Source: a bacterium (lineage in GTDB: Bacteria > Armatimonadota > Fimbriimonadia > Fimbriimonadales > Fimbriimonadaceae). Taken from it: a DNA stretch of 64,000 nucleotides. The translations under genes and the position numbers were made by a program. The stretch is taken from assembly GCA_027485645.1 (NCBI GenBank), contig JAIXQR010000001.1:186001-250000 (forward strand). The letters are read 5' to 3'. Below, in pieces: positions 7,722 to 16,181 of this stretch; position 1 is the first letter of the stretch; each line of letters opens with the position of its first letter. The notes beneath the pieces are model-generated. The model worked only from the letters and a program-made list of their open reading frames with translations. It was not told the origin of the DNA and made no database searches.

Positions 7722-10232
7722 TTACCGTTTCAGCGTGAACTTAAGGATTCGGCTTTCAACCGTACCCGCACGTACTTGACCTTCGATGCGGTAGTTTCCG
7801 TTTGCGTTACTGGCCGGGTACGGCGCTTGGCCGCTACTTGCCCACGTGCTCCAGTCACCACCAGCGTAGCGGAAGCGGTACTGCAGCGAGGATTGGGGAC
7901 TTCCTAGTCGAGCGGCGGCAAGTCCTGTTCCGGTTGTCGTAATGAGGAAGTCATTTTGTCCATTGAGAGTGGCTTTCATTCCCCCGAAGGCAGAGATGGC
8001 GGTTTGGCCGTTGCCTTCTACGCTCGTGTACTCAAATCCGGCCTCAGTACTCACTTGCAGACTTTGGCTCTGAAGGTCGTAGAAAGTTTGGAACGTGACA
8101 AAGGCGGCCTGACCGGGGCCGGAAATCTGAGAGTATAGGGTTACATACCGTCCATCACTACTCAGCTTTGCCTTTTCCATTAACCACGAACTGGCCAAGT
8201 AGATGCCGTCTTGAAGGGCAGGAACAGACAGGTTTTTGACCTCTGCTCCGGTTGCTCCAACTACAGCGTACTTTTGAACCGGGGCGGTTCCGTAGGCAAT
8301 TAGGAGCCTCTCGGCATCTCTGGACATCGACAGGAGGATGTTATCTTCCAGACCATAAAGGCCAGGAAGAATTGTGGTACGACCTCGGAAAATGTCGAGG
8401 CGGACGATGCGTCGCGGAGTCGAAGCTTGTCCAGATGCATCGAAGCATGCAACCGAACCGGTAGCGTTGATGTGCAGATTTTGAATGTCGTAAAAGACGT
8501 TGACTCCGACATCATTGTTTACACGCTTGACTGAACCGTTGTCGGGTGCCCAGACAAAGATTCCGTTTGCTAATCGGCCAGATGGCTGATGTACGTAGCC
8601 TCCGATGAACACCACGTACTTGCCATCGTTGCTGACCTTTGGCTTGCTGCCGTACAGGATACTGTCGGGGAATACGAGGACTTTTAATCTGTCCTGTGCG
8701 CGATTGTAAAGGTAGATATAGCCTTTGGTGCTAGCGGGGGTTCCAGGAATCAGGTTGGACGATGAGGAACTAAACGCGGCAAACTTGCCATCGGCCGAAA
8801 TGTTTACGGAGTGTGACCAGCCGTTTTCTGGTCCAGAAATTGCCTTCGACATTCGGACCGCCCTTCGGCTGGCTACGTCGAGCCAGAACGCCGACTGAGT
8901 GAAGCCATCGACGGCTGGAGCATAGTCGGAGGATTGAGAAACGAACACGGCAGAACCGGCGGAGGGCGCAAGCTCAACTTCGTCATTGTCGAACGCCACG
9001 CCCTCCAAGGTGTTTAAATTTGGCTTGATGAGCGTCTGTGTGACTTGCGTTTCTGGATTAAACCGGTACGGCATGGCTGGCCCGAGCCACCATTTGTTTT
9101 CGCCGTTGTATGGTCCTTGCTTGTACAGGTAAAGGTGGATACCATCCTCGCTCCAAGAGACCGGGTCGGGCCCGTAATTGGTCAGTTTGGAAGTTGTTGC
9201 GCTGGTGGCGGCGCTCCAAACGTAAATGTCCGAGTTCGGCGCAGATGTGGTGAAAGCGAGCTTCGTTCCTGCGGGGTTTAAGTCCCAGCCCTCGGTGTCA
9301 TTGGTCAACGGCGCCCCGCCAGGGCGGAACGAGACTCGCTCCAGCACATCGGTTGTTCGGTCGTAGCGGTACACGTCGCGTCGGTTGTTTGTGTCTCCCA
9401 AAATGTACGCCGCGGTGCTCGAGAAGGCGACATATCGGCCATCGTCGCTCACTTTGACGTCGTCGATGGAGAATTCGGAAGTGACGGTTGCTCCTGGTGC
9501 GGGAACGTTGAGGACTTCGTATGCGCCGGTATTTAGGTCCGCATAGACCACAGCTTGCTTACTGGTTGATCCGCCAAAGAATGGACTTGTTGAAACGAAG
9601 GTCGCGGCGGGTTGGTTTGGGACCAAGCGAAGTGAGCTGATAACGTTACTTGCGTTCCCGGCTTTTAGAACTTCTTTGCCTAGGCCGGTGGTTGTATTCA
9701 TAAGGAAGAATCGGTCTCGGTTGAGATATCCCGCGATAAGAGCCGATTTGCCATCCCCCGATAAGCCGGCTAAGTAGCGGGTTTCCAGGAGGCCATTAAC
9801 GATTGGAACGAGTTTCCGGGTGGAGCCGGATTCGGTATCCAGGAAGTACGGATGGCCACCGATCGGGTCGAAGATGGGGTCGAGTACTTCCGAATTACTT
9901 GTAAAGCAGACGTAACGACCTGAGTGGTCGGTGGCTAGTCTTCGACTTCCGGGAAGGATTCTGATGTTCGCAGGAAGGATTGACTCTGGGGTCGAGGTCG
10001 CCATTTGGCGCAACAAGGCTGGTTGAGGGTTCGTGTCTGAATCGATGCTCGGGAAAGTTGAGAGGAAGTATCGCTTGCTCCCATTTTTGGTATCGACGAT
10101 GTCATACACTACACCGGTTTGAGTTCCCTGTGGGTGCCTTAAAACGGCGGGAACAGTTTCAGTTACGCTAGCATCTGAAAGAATAAAGAGGCTAGCGGTT
10201 GCGGCTAAAAAGGGGAATTTGAATCGATTCAT
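7722..10232 (-). CDS. Large secreted WD40/TolB-like propeller protein
   Basis: 836 residues if translation starts at the ATG at 10232, where MNRFKFPFLAATASLFILS makes a good signal peptide; an ATG five codons upstream is possible. Repeated blocks of the type LSGDGKSALIAGY, VSDDGRYVAFSS and ISADGKFAAFSS mark PD40/TolB-like propeller blades through most of the length. The last 100 residues form a different beta-rich domain. Such proteins are usually extracytoplasmic and bind polymers or other proteins; no catalytic motif stands out. The gene stands alone. Its upstream flank holds a 9-bp inverted repeat. Confidence 0.8.
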   Translation of the reverse strand: MNRFKFPFLAATASLFILSDASVTETVPAVLRHPQGTQTGVVYDIVDTKNGSKRYFLSTFPSIDSDTNPQPALLRQMATSTPESILPANIRILPGSRRLATDHSGRYVCFTSNSEVLDPIFDPIGGHPYFLDTESGSTRKLVPIVNGLLETRYLAGLSGDGKSALIAGYLNRDRFFLMNTTTGLGKEVLKAGNASNVISSLRLVPNQPAATFVSTSPFFGGSTSKQAVVYADLNTGAYEVLNVPAPGATVTSEFSIDDVKVSDDGRYVAFSSTAAYILGDTNNRRDVYRYDRTTDVLERVSFRPGGAPLTNDTEGWDLNPAGTKLAFTTSAPNSDIYVWSAATSATTSKLTNYGPDPVSWSEDGIHLYLYKQGPYNGENKWWLGPAMPYRFNPETQVTQTLIKPNLNTLEGVAFDNDEVELAPSAGSAVFVSQSSDYAPAVDGFTQSAFWLDVASRRAVRMSKAISGPENGWSHSVNISADGKFAAFSSSSSNLIPGTPASTKGYIYLYNRAQDRLKVLVFPDSILYGSKPKVSNDGKYVVFIGGYVHQPSGRLANGIFVWAPDNGSVKRVNNDVGVNVFYDIQNLHINATGSVACFDASGQASTPRRIVRLDIFRGRTTILPGLYGLEDNILLSMSRDAERLLIAYGTAPVQKYAVVGATGAEVKNLSVPALQDGIYLASSWLMEKAKLSSDGRYVTLYSQISGPGQAAFVTFQTFYDLQSQSLQVSTEAGFEYTSVEGNGQTAISAFGGMKATLNGQNDFLITTTGTGLAAARLGSPQSSLQYRFRYAGGDWSTWASSGQAPYPASNANGNYRIEGQVRAGTVESRILKFTLKR

Positions 10233-10258
10233 CAGGTGGCTCTCCATTGACCCAATGC

Positions 10259-10292
10259 CTCACGAAGCCTGAACGACTAACAACTTCGTGAG
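10259..10292. other. Inverted repeat between minus-strand genes
   Basis: CTCACGAAG at 10259-10267 pairs with CTTCGTGAG at 10284-10292 across a 16-base loop. It lies downstream of the hydroxyproline operon and upstream of the propeller gene. It could be a weak terminator for the first or an operator for the second. Confidence 0.4.
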
Positions 10293-10373
10293 ACATTCTG
10301 AAGAATGGACTCTCTTTGATTTTCACTTCGTTCGCGTACCTTGGTCAATACCAAGGATATTGCGTCGAGTCGG

Positions 10374-11738
10374 TCAAGATTCCATTCCCTGGAGAGTTAC
10401 GGGCCGCAAGAATCGGTCGATAGCGTGTGTGCCGACGCTGGTGGTTCGGGTGTCGGTGCTGGCGGGGTAGGGGCCGCCGTGGGTCATGGCGGGGCTGACT
10501 TCTACGCCGGTTGGCCAGCCGTTGGCGACGATCCGGCCGGCGATGCGGGTGAGGGTGGGGAGGAGGCTCAGGGCTTTGGCTTCTTCGTTTTTGTCGAAGT
10601 GGATGCTGGCGGTGAGCTGGCCCTCAAGAACGTCGGCGACGGCTTCGAAGTCTTGGAGTGACTCGCACTTGACGATGACGGCGGCCGGGCCGAAGACTTC
10701 CTGGCGAATGTCTGGATTCGCTAGGAAGTTGGCGGCGGTGGTTCCAAAGAGCGCGGGGCTGCCGGCGGCGCTGGGGGCGAGGAGGGTTTCTAGGTGCGCG
10801 TGGGCGGCGAACTCGGCGGTGTCTTGGACGTAGCGGTCAGCGATGCCTTTGTGCAGCATGTTTCCGGCGGGGACGGTGTCAAGTTCGGCTACGAGGGAGA
10901 GCAGGAACTGGTCGAGGTCAGTGGAATCGAGGGCGACGACGATGCCGGGGTTGGTGCAGAACTGGCCGACGCCAAGGGTGAGCGATGCGGCATAGCCTTT
11001 TGCGAGTTCGGCGGCGCGGCCTTCGAGGGCACCGGGGAACAGGAAGACGGGGTTAACGCTGCCCATTTCGGCGTAGACCGGGATCGGTCGCTCGCGTCGG
11101 CTGGCGAGGCCGAAGAGGGCTCGACCGCCGGAGTGTGAACCGGTGAAGCCGACAGCGCGGATGTGCGGATGCTGAACCAGGTCTTGGCCTTCCTCGAAAC
11201 CGCCGTGGACGAGGGCGAAGGTGCCGCTCGGCATTTCGCAGGCTTCAACGGCGCGCGTGATGGCGGCGCAGCAGAGCTCGGAGGTTTTCGGGTGCGCGGG
11301 GTGGGCCTTCACGACGACCGGGCAACCCGCAGCGAGAGCGCTGGCGGTGTCTCCACCGGGCACGCTATAGGCAAGCGGGAAATTAGAAGCGCCGAAGACG
11401 GCGACCGGGCCGACGGGGACCAGGTAGCGGCGCAGGTGCGGCTTCGGCGGAGTCCGCGTTGGGTCTGCGGGGTCGATGGTTTCGGCGTTCCAACCTTCGG
11501 TGCGGATGAGGTTGGCGAACATTCGGAACTGGCCGCAGGTGCGGGCGCGCTCTCCGGTGAGGCGGGGCAGCGGGAGGTTGGTTTCGGCGCTGGCGGTTTC
11601 GAGCAGCTCATCTCCGAGCTTTTCGATTTGGCTCGCAATTTCGTCCAGGAAGGCGGCGCGCTCGGCGTTGGTCTTGGATTGGAAAACGGGGAAAGCGGCC
11701 CAGGCGGCGTCGCAAAGAAGGTTGATCTGCGGGTTCAT
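10374..11738 (-). CDS. Alpha-ketoglutarate semialdehyde dehydrogenase
   Basis: 454 residues. Aldehyde dehydrogenase fold with cofactor motif GFTGSHSGG (about 197-205), general base Glu224 in AEMGSVNP and nucleophile Cys261 in GQFCTNPG. The GQFCTNPG and NPVF pattern is that of the ketoglutarate-semialdehyde dehydrogenase branch, which oxidises 2,5-dioxopentanoate to 2-oxoglutarate with NAD(P). An ATG one base after the previous gene's stop is the start; the longer open frame upstream overlaps that gene. It is the last gene and last step of the operon, delivering carbon to the TCA cycle. The same enzyme serves sugar-acid pathways, but its neighbours fix its role here. Confidence 0.9.
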   Translation of the reverse strand: MNPQINLLCDAAWAAFPVFQSKTNAERAAFLDEIASQIEKLGDELLETASAETNLPLPRLTGERARTCGQFRMFANLIRTEGWNAETIDPADPTRTPPKPHLRRYLVPVGPVAVFGASNFPLAYSVPGGDTASALAAGCPVVVKAHPAHPKTSELCCAAITRAVEACEMPSGTFALVHGGFEEGQDLVQHPHIRAVGFTGSHSGGRALFGLASRRERPIPVYAEMGSVNPVFLFPGALEGRAAELAKGYAASLTLGVGQFCTNPGIVVALDSTDLDQFLLSLVAELDTVPAGNMLHKGIADRYVQDTAEFAAHAHLETLLAPSAAGSPALFGTTAANFLANPDIRQEVFGPAAVIVKCESLQDFEAVADVLEGQLTASIHFDKNEEAKALSLLPTLTRIAGRIVANGWPTGVEVSPAMTHGGPYPASTDTRTTSVGTHAIDRFLRPVTLQGMES

Positions 11739-11739
11739 G

Positions 11740-12966
11740 TTAGTGGGTGGAGAGATCGTGTTGAACGGGTCGGTTGGCGATGAGGTCGGCGACGTACTGT
11801 CCGGAAACCGGGCCAAGGCTCATTCCCATCATGGCGTGTCCGGTGGCCAAAACGAGGTTTTCGAATCCATTTCCGCGCGAAAGATAGGGCAAGCCGGTGG
11901 GAGAGCAGGGGCGCAGACCACACCAGATTTCGCCTTTCAGTTTATCGGCGGAAAAGGCGGGATAGTAGCGCGAGATGCTCTTTTTCATACCGGTGACGCG
12001 GGGCGAATCGGCTTTGATCACGGCGCGGGCAAGCTCCATGGTGCCGACGAAGCGGATGCCATCGGGCATTGGGGTTACGGCGACGCGGGCCTCGGTGAGA
12101 ATGGCGGGCAGGTTGATTTGCTCCGGGGGATTTTTGACGGTGAAGCCATAACCGCGACCGGCGACGATTTTGACCTGAGGTTGGCGGAAGGTAGCGGCGA
12201 GGTCTTGGGTCCGCGCTCCGGTGGCGAGCACGAATTGATCGGCTTGGATTTGCGTTTGCCCGTTGCCGACGGATTCGATTTTTGAACCTCTTTCCCGGAT
12301 GGTTGAGACTTCGCACTCTAGGAAGTTCACGCCGTTTTGGGTCAGGTTCTTGCGCAAGGCGGCCATGAGGATGCCGGGGGAGAGGTGGGCATCGTCTTTG
12401 AAGTGGACGGCCCCGGCGGCGCGGAGTGTGAGGTTGGGTTCGAGCTTTTGGAGTTCGGCGGCAGTTAGGACTTCGGTGGTGAGGCCGAGCTTGTTAGCGT
12501 CGGCGGCGAGGTGTGCTTCTTCGTCGAGGGCGGTTTGTGTCTCGCAGATCATCAGCAGACCGCGTTGGCCGTAGCCGACTTGGACGTCGAGGTCTTGGAT
12601 CATGGCCTCGTAGAGCGCGCGGCTTTGGAGGTTGAGGTCGCGGAGGATGGGGCCGGCTCGCTTGACGTGGGCGGCAGTGGCGCTTTGAAGGAACCGGAGC
12701 ATCCAGCCGACGAGGCGCAGGTCAGTCCAGCGCTCGATTCCGAACGGACTCTCTTTGTCGAGGAGCATCTTTAGGCCGACTTTGACCATGCCAGGGGAGG
12801 CGAGGGGGACGAAGTGGCTGGGGACGATGATGCCGCCGTTTCCGTGGCTGCAGCCTGCGTCGGCCTCGCCCGGGCGATCAATTACGGTGACATCGTGCCC
12901 GTCTCGTCGAAGGTAGTAGGCGGAGCAGAGGCCGATGATTCCGCCGCCGATGACCGCGACTTTCAA
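11740..12966 (-). CDS. FAD-dependent D-hydroxyproline dehydrogenase (DadA-like)
   Basis: 408 residues. The N-terminal FAD-binding Rossmann motif is KVAVIGGGIIGLCSAYYL. The C-terminus has the DAO/DadA pattern (IWCGLRPCSPTGLPYLSR, ATGHAMMGMSLGP). The start is TTG, overlapping the epimerase stop as TTGA (12963-12966). Such enzymes oxidise D-amino acids to imino acids, passing electrons to the respiratory chain. Between a hydroxyproline-type epimerase and a DHDPS-like deaminase, the expected substrate is cis-4-hydroxy-D-proline, giving 1-pyrroline-4-hydroxy-2-carboxylate. General D-amino acid dehydrogenase activity is the alternative. Confidence 0.87.
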   Translation of the reverse strand: MKVAVIGGGIIGLCSAYYLRRDGHDVTVIDRPGEADAGCSHGNGGIIVPSHFVPLASPGMVKVGLKMLLDKESPFGIERWTDLRLVGWMLRFLQSATAAHVKRAGPILRDLNLQSRALYEAMIQDLDVQVGYGQRGLLMICETQTALDEEAHLAADANKLGLTTEVLTAAELQKLEPNLTLRAAGAVHFKDDAHLSPGILMAALRKNLTQNGVNFLECEVSTIRERGSKIESVGNGQTQIQADQFVLATGARTQDLAATFRQPQVKIVAGRGYGFTVKNPPEQINLPAILTEARVAVTPMPDGIRFVGTMELARAVIKADSPRVTGMKKSISRYYPAFSADKLKGEIWCGLRPCSPTGLPYLSRGNGFENLVLATGHAMMGMSLGPVSGQYVADLIANRPVQHDLSTH

Positions 12967-13889
12967 CTTTGCAGGCCCCAGCGAATTGGGTCTTCGGAAT
13001 CGAAGATGAGGGTGGCTTCGGCGGTGACATGCGCTCGGCCGGTGATGGTGGGGATGACGCCGTTTTCGGTCGCGGTGACGGTGCCGGTGAAGACGCTGCC
13101 GGTGACGCTTTCTTGGCGATAAGAGGTGGCTTCGGCGAGCTTTCCGGCGGCGTGGAGGGCGGCCATTTTCGCGCTGGTGCCGGTTCCGCAGGGGCTGCGG
13201 TCGTACGCTCCGCCGGGGCAGAGGACGAAGTTTTTGGAGTCAGCGATTGCGGACGGGCCGGTCAATTCGACGTGGTCGATCTCGGCGCCGTCGGCTCCGG
13301 TAATGCCTTGCCGATGGAGTTCAGCTCGGATTTTTAGAGTGAGTTCGGTGAACTGTCTCGTTTGGGATAGGGCGATTTCGAACTCGGGGGAGTGGACGAC
13401 ATAGAACCAGTTTCCGCCGTAGGCGACATCGCCGTGGTAGGTGACGCCATCGACCTCTACGGAAACGTCGGCGAGGTGACGGTAGCTGCGGATGTTGGTG
13501 AGGGTGACTTCCCCATTTTCGGCAACGGTGATCGAAATCTGGCCGACGGGGGTGTCGAGCTTGAGGTCGCCAGCGCCGATGTGGCCGAGGTGGCGGAGGG
13601 TTTCTACCACGCCGATGGTGCCGTGGCCGCACATGCCGAGGTAGCCGGCGTTGTTGAAGAAGATGACTCCGGCGTAGCTGCCGGGTTCAACTGGTGCGGT
13701 GAGGAGGGCTCCGACGATGACCTCGGAACCGCGGGGTTCGTTCACGATTCCGGAGCGGAAGTTGTCGAAGCGATTGCGGAAGTCATCTCGCCGCTCGGCC
13801 ATGGTGCGGCCGAGCAGCGGAAGTTGTCCGGCGAGGACGACCCGGGTGGGTTCGCCGCCGGTATGCGAATCGATGACGTTCAGCTTCAT
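12963..13889 (-). CDS. 4-hydroxyproline 2-epimerase (proline racemase family)
   Basis: 308 residues from the ATG at 13889, which overlaps the preceding stop as ATGA. Both catalytic cysteines of the family are present: Cys87 in MCGHGTIG and Cys234 in RSPCGTGTSA. The Cys/Cys pair marks a racemase/epimerase; the related trans-3-hydroxyproline dehydratases have Thr at the second site. The N-terminal DSHTGGEPTRVV matches hydroxyproline epimerases. It would convert trans-4-hydroxy-L-proline to cis-4-hydroxy-D-proline in the cytoplasm. True proline racemase is less likely given the operon. Confidence 0.9.
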   Translation of the reverse strand: MKLNVIDSHTGGEPTRVVLAGQLPLLGRTMAERRDDFRNRFDNFRSGIVNEPRGSEVIVGALLTAPVEPGSYAGVIFFNNAGYLGMCGHGTIGVVETLRHLGHIGAGDLKLDTPVGQISITVAENGEVTLTNIRSYRHLADVSVEVDGVTYHGDVAYGGNWFYVVHSPEFEIALSQTRQFTELTLKIRAELHRQGITGADGAEIDHVELTGPSAIADSKNFVLCPGGAYDRSPCGTGTSAKMAALHAAGKLAEATSYRQESVTGSVFTGTVTATENGVIPTITGRAHVTAEATLIFDSEDPIRWGLQS

Positions 13890-14785
13890 TTTAGGGTCGG
13901 TCGGTTCTCGATGCCCTTGCGGATGATAGCGAGGGTTTGCTCGCGCTCGACGCCGGTGAGCGGGAGGCGCGGAAGGCGGAGATATTCCTTGCCGAGGCCG
14001 ACTTCTTGGATGGCGAGTTTGATTTTCTGGACGAACTTGGTGCCGACGTCGAGGTGGAGGAGCGGGGTGTACCAGCGGTAGATTTCGCGGGCCCGTTCCC
14101 ATTCTCCGGCCATCGCGAGGTCCCAAAGCTTCTGGTTTTCGGTTGGGAAGGCGAGGCCGATTCCGGCGATCCAGCCGGTGGCGCCGAGGAACGCGCACTC
14201 GAGGGCGAGGTCATCTACGCCGGCGAAGAGGACGTAGCGGTTGCCGACCTGGTTGATGATGTCGGTGATGCGGCGGACGTCGCCGGAGGACTCTTTGATG
14301 GCCACGAGGTTGTCGACTTCGGCCAGAACTTCGAACATCTCGGGCGTTACATCGGCATGGTAGGCGATGGGGTTGTTGTAAACGATGATCGGGAGATCGG
14401 TGTTTTCGGCGACGGTCCGGTAGTGGGCCAGGGTCTCATCTCGGTCCGGCCGGAAGGCCATGGCGGGCATCAGCATGATGCCATCGGCGCCGAGAGCCTG
14501 GATGGACTGGGTGTAGTTGACGGCGGCAGCGGTACTGAGCTCAGCGACCCCGCTGAGGACCGGCACGCGGCCGTTCGAGACCTCGATGGCGGTCTTCAGG
14601 ACGTCTTGCTTTTCCTGGGTGGTGAGGGTGACATTTTCACCGAGGGATCCGAGCATCACCAGGCCGGAGACGCCGGACTGGATGAGTACCTCCAGGTGCT
14701 GAGCGGTGGCTTCTAGGTTGGGGGTGAGATCCTCATGAAACTGGGTAGTGACCGCAGGAAAAACGCCGGACCAGGAGACGTGCAT
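13886..14785 (-). CDS. DHDPS-family 1-pyrroline-4-hydroxy-2-carboxylate deaminase
   Basis: 299 residues from the ATG at 14785, which has GAAGG just upstream; the longer frame has no support. Class I aldolase barrel with Schiff-base Lys164 in VAIKESSG and the conserved Tyr136 in IIVYNNPI; GSLGEN near 46-51 is the carboxylate-binding loop. The family includes dihydrodipicolinate synthase and KDG aldolase, but with the downstream epimerase, FAD dehydrogenase and semialdehyde dehydrogenase the best fit is the deaminase giving ketoglutarate semialdehyde and ammonia. First gene of the operon. The toxin gene upstream ends only 26 bases away, with no terminator seen. Confidence 0.87.
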   Translation of the reverse strand: MHVSWSGVFPAVTTQFHEDLTPNLEATAQHLEVLIQSGVSGLVMLGSLGENVTLTTQEKQDVLKTAIEVSNGRVPVLSGVAELSTAAAVNYTQSIQALGADGIMLMPAMAFRPDRDETLAHYRTVAENTDLPIIVYNNPIAYHADVTPEMFEVLAEVDNLVAIKESSGDVRRITDIINQVGNRYVLFAGVDDLALECAFLGATGWIAGIGLAFPTENQKLWDLAMAGEWERAREIYRWYTPLLHLDVGTKFVQKIKLAIQEVGLGKEYLRLPRLPLTGVEREQTLAIIRKGIENRPTLK

Positions 14786-14811
14786 CCTTCGAGTATCCCA
14801 TCTTCGCGGAG

Positions 14812-15228
14812 CTATTGCTGGAATGGATTGATGATTCGGGCGGAGCCGAATGTTCGGTTTGCTTGCATATCTTCTGAGAAGAGAATCGAGCAGTTCGCGC
14901 GGTTTGCGGCGGCCACAATGCACGCATCCCAGAATGAGAGACTTGCCCTTGTCATCCAGGAAAGGCCGTCGGCAACCTCTTCTGGGCCAAGCCGAATAAT
15001 GCCAAATGCTTGGAACACTTCGAGTCTTGCTTGCACTGCCGCCGGAGGCACATTCGCCTTTTTGATAAGGTTAGCGCTGAATTCCATCATCACCTGAGTG
15101 GAAATCCAAACGTCATGGTTGTCGATAGTATCGACAAGCCACTTCCTGGCAAAGTCTTCTTTTGGAGAGCCAGTATGGCTAGCCGCATAAAGAAGAAGAT
15201 TGGTGTCAACGAACACGTTATCGCTCAT
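14812..15228 (-). CDS. PIN-domain toxin (VapC-like)
   Basis: 138 residues. PIN-domain acidic residues are visible in VFVDTNLLLY (near the N-terminus), VMMEFSANL and SFWDACIVAAA, with FSEDM near the end. PIN toxins are Mg-dependent ribonucleases, often cutting tRNA or rRNA. The ATG at 15228 lies inside the 3' end of the small antitoxin gene, giving an 11-base overlap typical of toxin-antitoxin pairs. The stop is 26 bases before the hydroxyproline operon. Confidence 0.88.
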   Translation of the reverse strand: MSDNVFVDTNLLLYAASHTGSPKEDFARKWLVDTIDNHDVWISTQVMMEFSANLIKKANVPPAAVQARLEVFQAFGIIRLGPEEVADGLSWMTRASLSFWDACIVAAANRANCSILFSEDMQANRTFGSARIINPFQQ

Positions 15229-15445
15229 GAATTTCTTCTCGGGAAAGCCACGTTCCGCCTTCAGGTGCAATTTTCTCCTTTTCGGTCCACTGAAGGAAAG
15301 AGACTATTTTTTGCTTTCGGTCCTGTTCAACTGTCCGGGTGAGCAGATCGCGGATGAGCTGATTTAAGGTCGTGCCTTGTTTCTGGGCAAACTCACGGGT
15401 TTGCCGTATGAGTTCTTCATCGAGGCTGATCGTGACGTTTTTCAC
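15218..15445 (-). CDS. Ribbon-helix-helix antitoxin
   Basis: 75 residues from the GTG at 15445 (VKNVTISLDEELIRQTREFA). The N-terminal strand followed by two helices is a ribbon-helix-helix DNA-binding fold, as in CopG-type antitoxins. The acidic C-terminal half (EKIAPEGGTWLSREEIHER) would wrap the toxin. A longer frame exists upstream but would start beyond the operator-like palindrome. It overlaps its toxin by 11 bases. A CACGAA palindrome at the start suggests autorepression. Confidence 0.85.
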   Translation of the reverse strand: MKNVTISLDEELIRQTREFAQKQGTTLNQLIRDLLTRTVEQDRKQKIVSFLQWTEKEKIAPEGGTWLSREEIHER

Positions 15446-15470
15446 GAATCTAGTGTACACGAAGTTCGTG
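15443..15470. promoter_or_regulatory. Likely operator of the antitoxin-toxin operon
   Basis: A perfect 13-base palindrome CACGAA-G-TTCGTG lies at 15458-15470, just upstream of the antitoxin GTG. A further CACGAA half-site sits at 15443-15448. Spaced half-sites of this kind are how ribbon-helix-helix dimers bind. Autoregulation is inferred. Confidence 0.65.
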
Positions 15471-15508
15471 GAGATCGATACTAGGTTCGCTGCGGATATG
15501 ATGACGGC

Positions 15509-16021
15509 GTGGATGGCGTCAAGCACGAATACACGGTGGAGTTTGATACGGAGGCGATGCTGCGGGCTCAGCGTGCGGCCTTCTGGGAGTTTAAGTGGAA
15601 CTGGATAAAGATCGGGCTCAAGCTGTGGTTTTGGAACGGAGTCTTGGTCTGGTTGTGCTGGGGCTTCTTCGCCAGTGAAGTTCAAATTGACCACATCCGG
15701 GCCCTTTTGGTGACGCTCTGCATCTGCTTGCTTTTTGCCGTATCAAGCATCGTGGACTACTTTCTCAAGGCTGGGACGAGAGCTGGCTTGCGGGCGCAGG
15801 AAGGCACGGTCTGGGACTGCTCGTTTGATGACCATGCTTGGACCTTTACGAAGCGCGGGGGCACAACGCTGACCATTCCTTGGTCCCTCATGAGCATCAT
15901 GTTTGAGCACGAGGACGCGTGGCTGGTGCTTTACGAGGAGACCGAGCTATGGATTTTTCGGGGACCGATACAGAAGGCAGGCCTGGAAGCGGAGTTCCGG
16001 CAGCGGCTTGTGGCACCGTAG
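15509..16021 (+). CDS. YcxB-like membrane protein
   Basis: 170 residues with a GTG start. Two adjacent membrane helices (about 33-54 and 62-85: LKLWFWNGVLVWLCWGFF and LLVTLCICLLFAVSSIV) are followed by a soluble tail containing DDHAWTFTKRGGTTLTIPW and LVLYEETELWIFRG. This architecture matches the YcxB-like family (PF14317), whose role is unknown. It is transcribed divergently from the antitoxin gene, with the operator between them, so the antitoxin could affect both. Confidence 0.7.
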   Translation: MDGVKHEYTVEFDTEAMLRAQRAAFWEFKWNWIKIGLKLWFWNGVLVWLCWGFFASEVQIDHIRALLVTLCICLLFAVSSIVDYFLKAGTRAGLRAQEGTVWDCSFDDHAWTFTKRGGTTLTIPWSLMSIMFEHEDAWLVLYEETELWIFRGPIQKAGLEAEFRQRLVAP

Positions 16022-16069
16022 ATACGGCGATTGCGAGTTGAGGTCCGGACGCGGACAGTTGAAATCTGG

Positions 16070-16143
16070 TCGGGGCGGCGGGATTCGAACCCACGACCTC
16101 ATCCACCCCATGGATGCGCGCTACCAAACTGCGCTACGCCCCG
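16070..16143 (-). tRNA. tRNA-Pro (GGG)
   Basis: On the minus strand the acceptor stem CGGGGCG pairs with CGCCCCG, with the C1-G72 pair typical of tRNA-Pro. The anticodon stem CATCC/GGATG encloses loop ATGGGGT, anticodon GGG. The T arm is GTGGG-TTCGAAT-CCCGC. CCA is not encoded. Confidence 0.95.
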
Positions 16144-16181
16144 AATCGTTTCCGGCTCGGAAGATTTCAGGATACCCGTGC

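Noticed and set aside
13321-14214. Overlapping arginine- and serine-rich frames opposite or across the epimerase and deaminase genes
   Set aside because: Composition is that of out-of-frame GC-rich sequence, and the real genes have intact catalytic residues and coupled starts.
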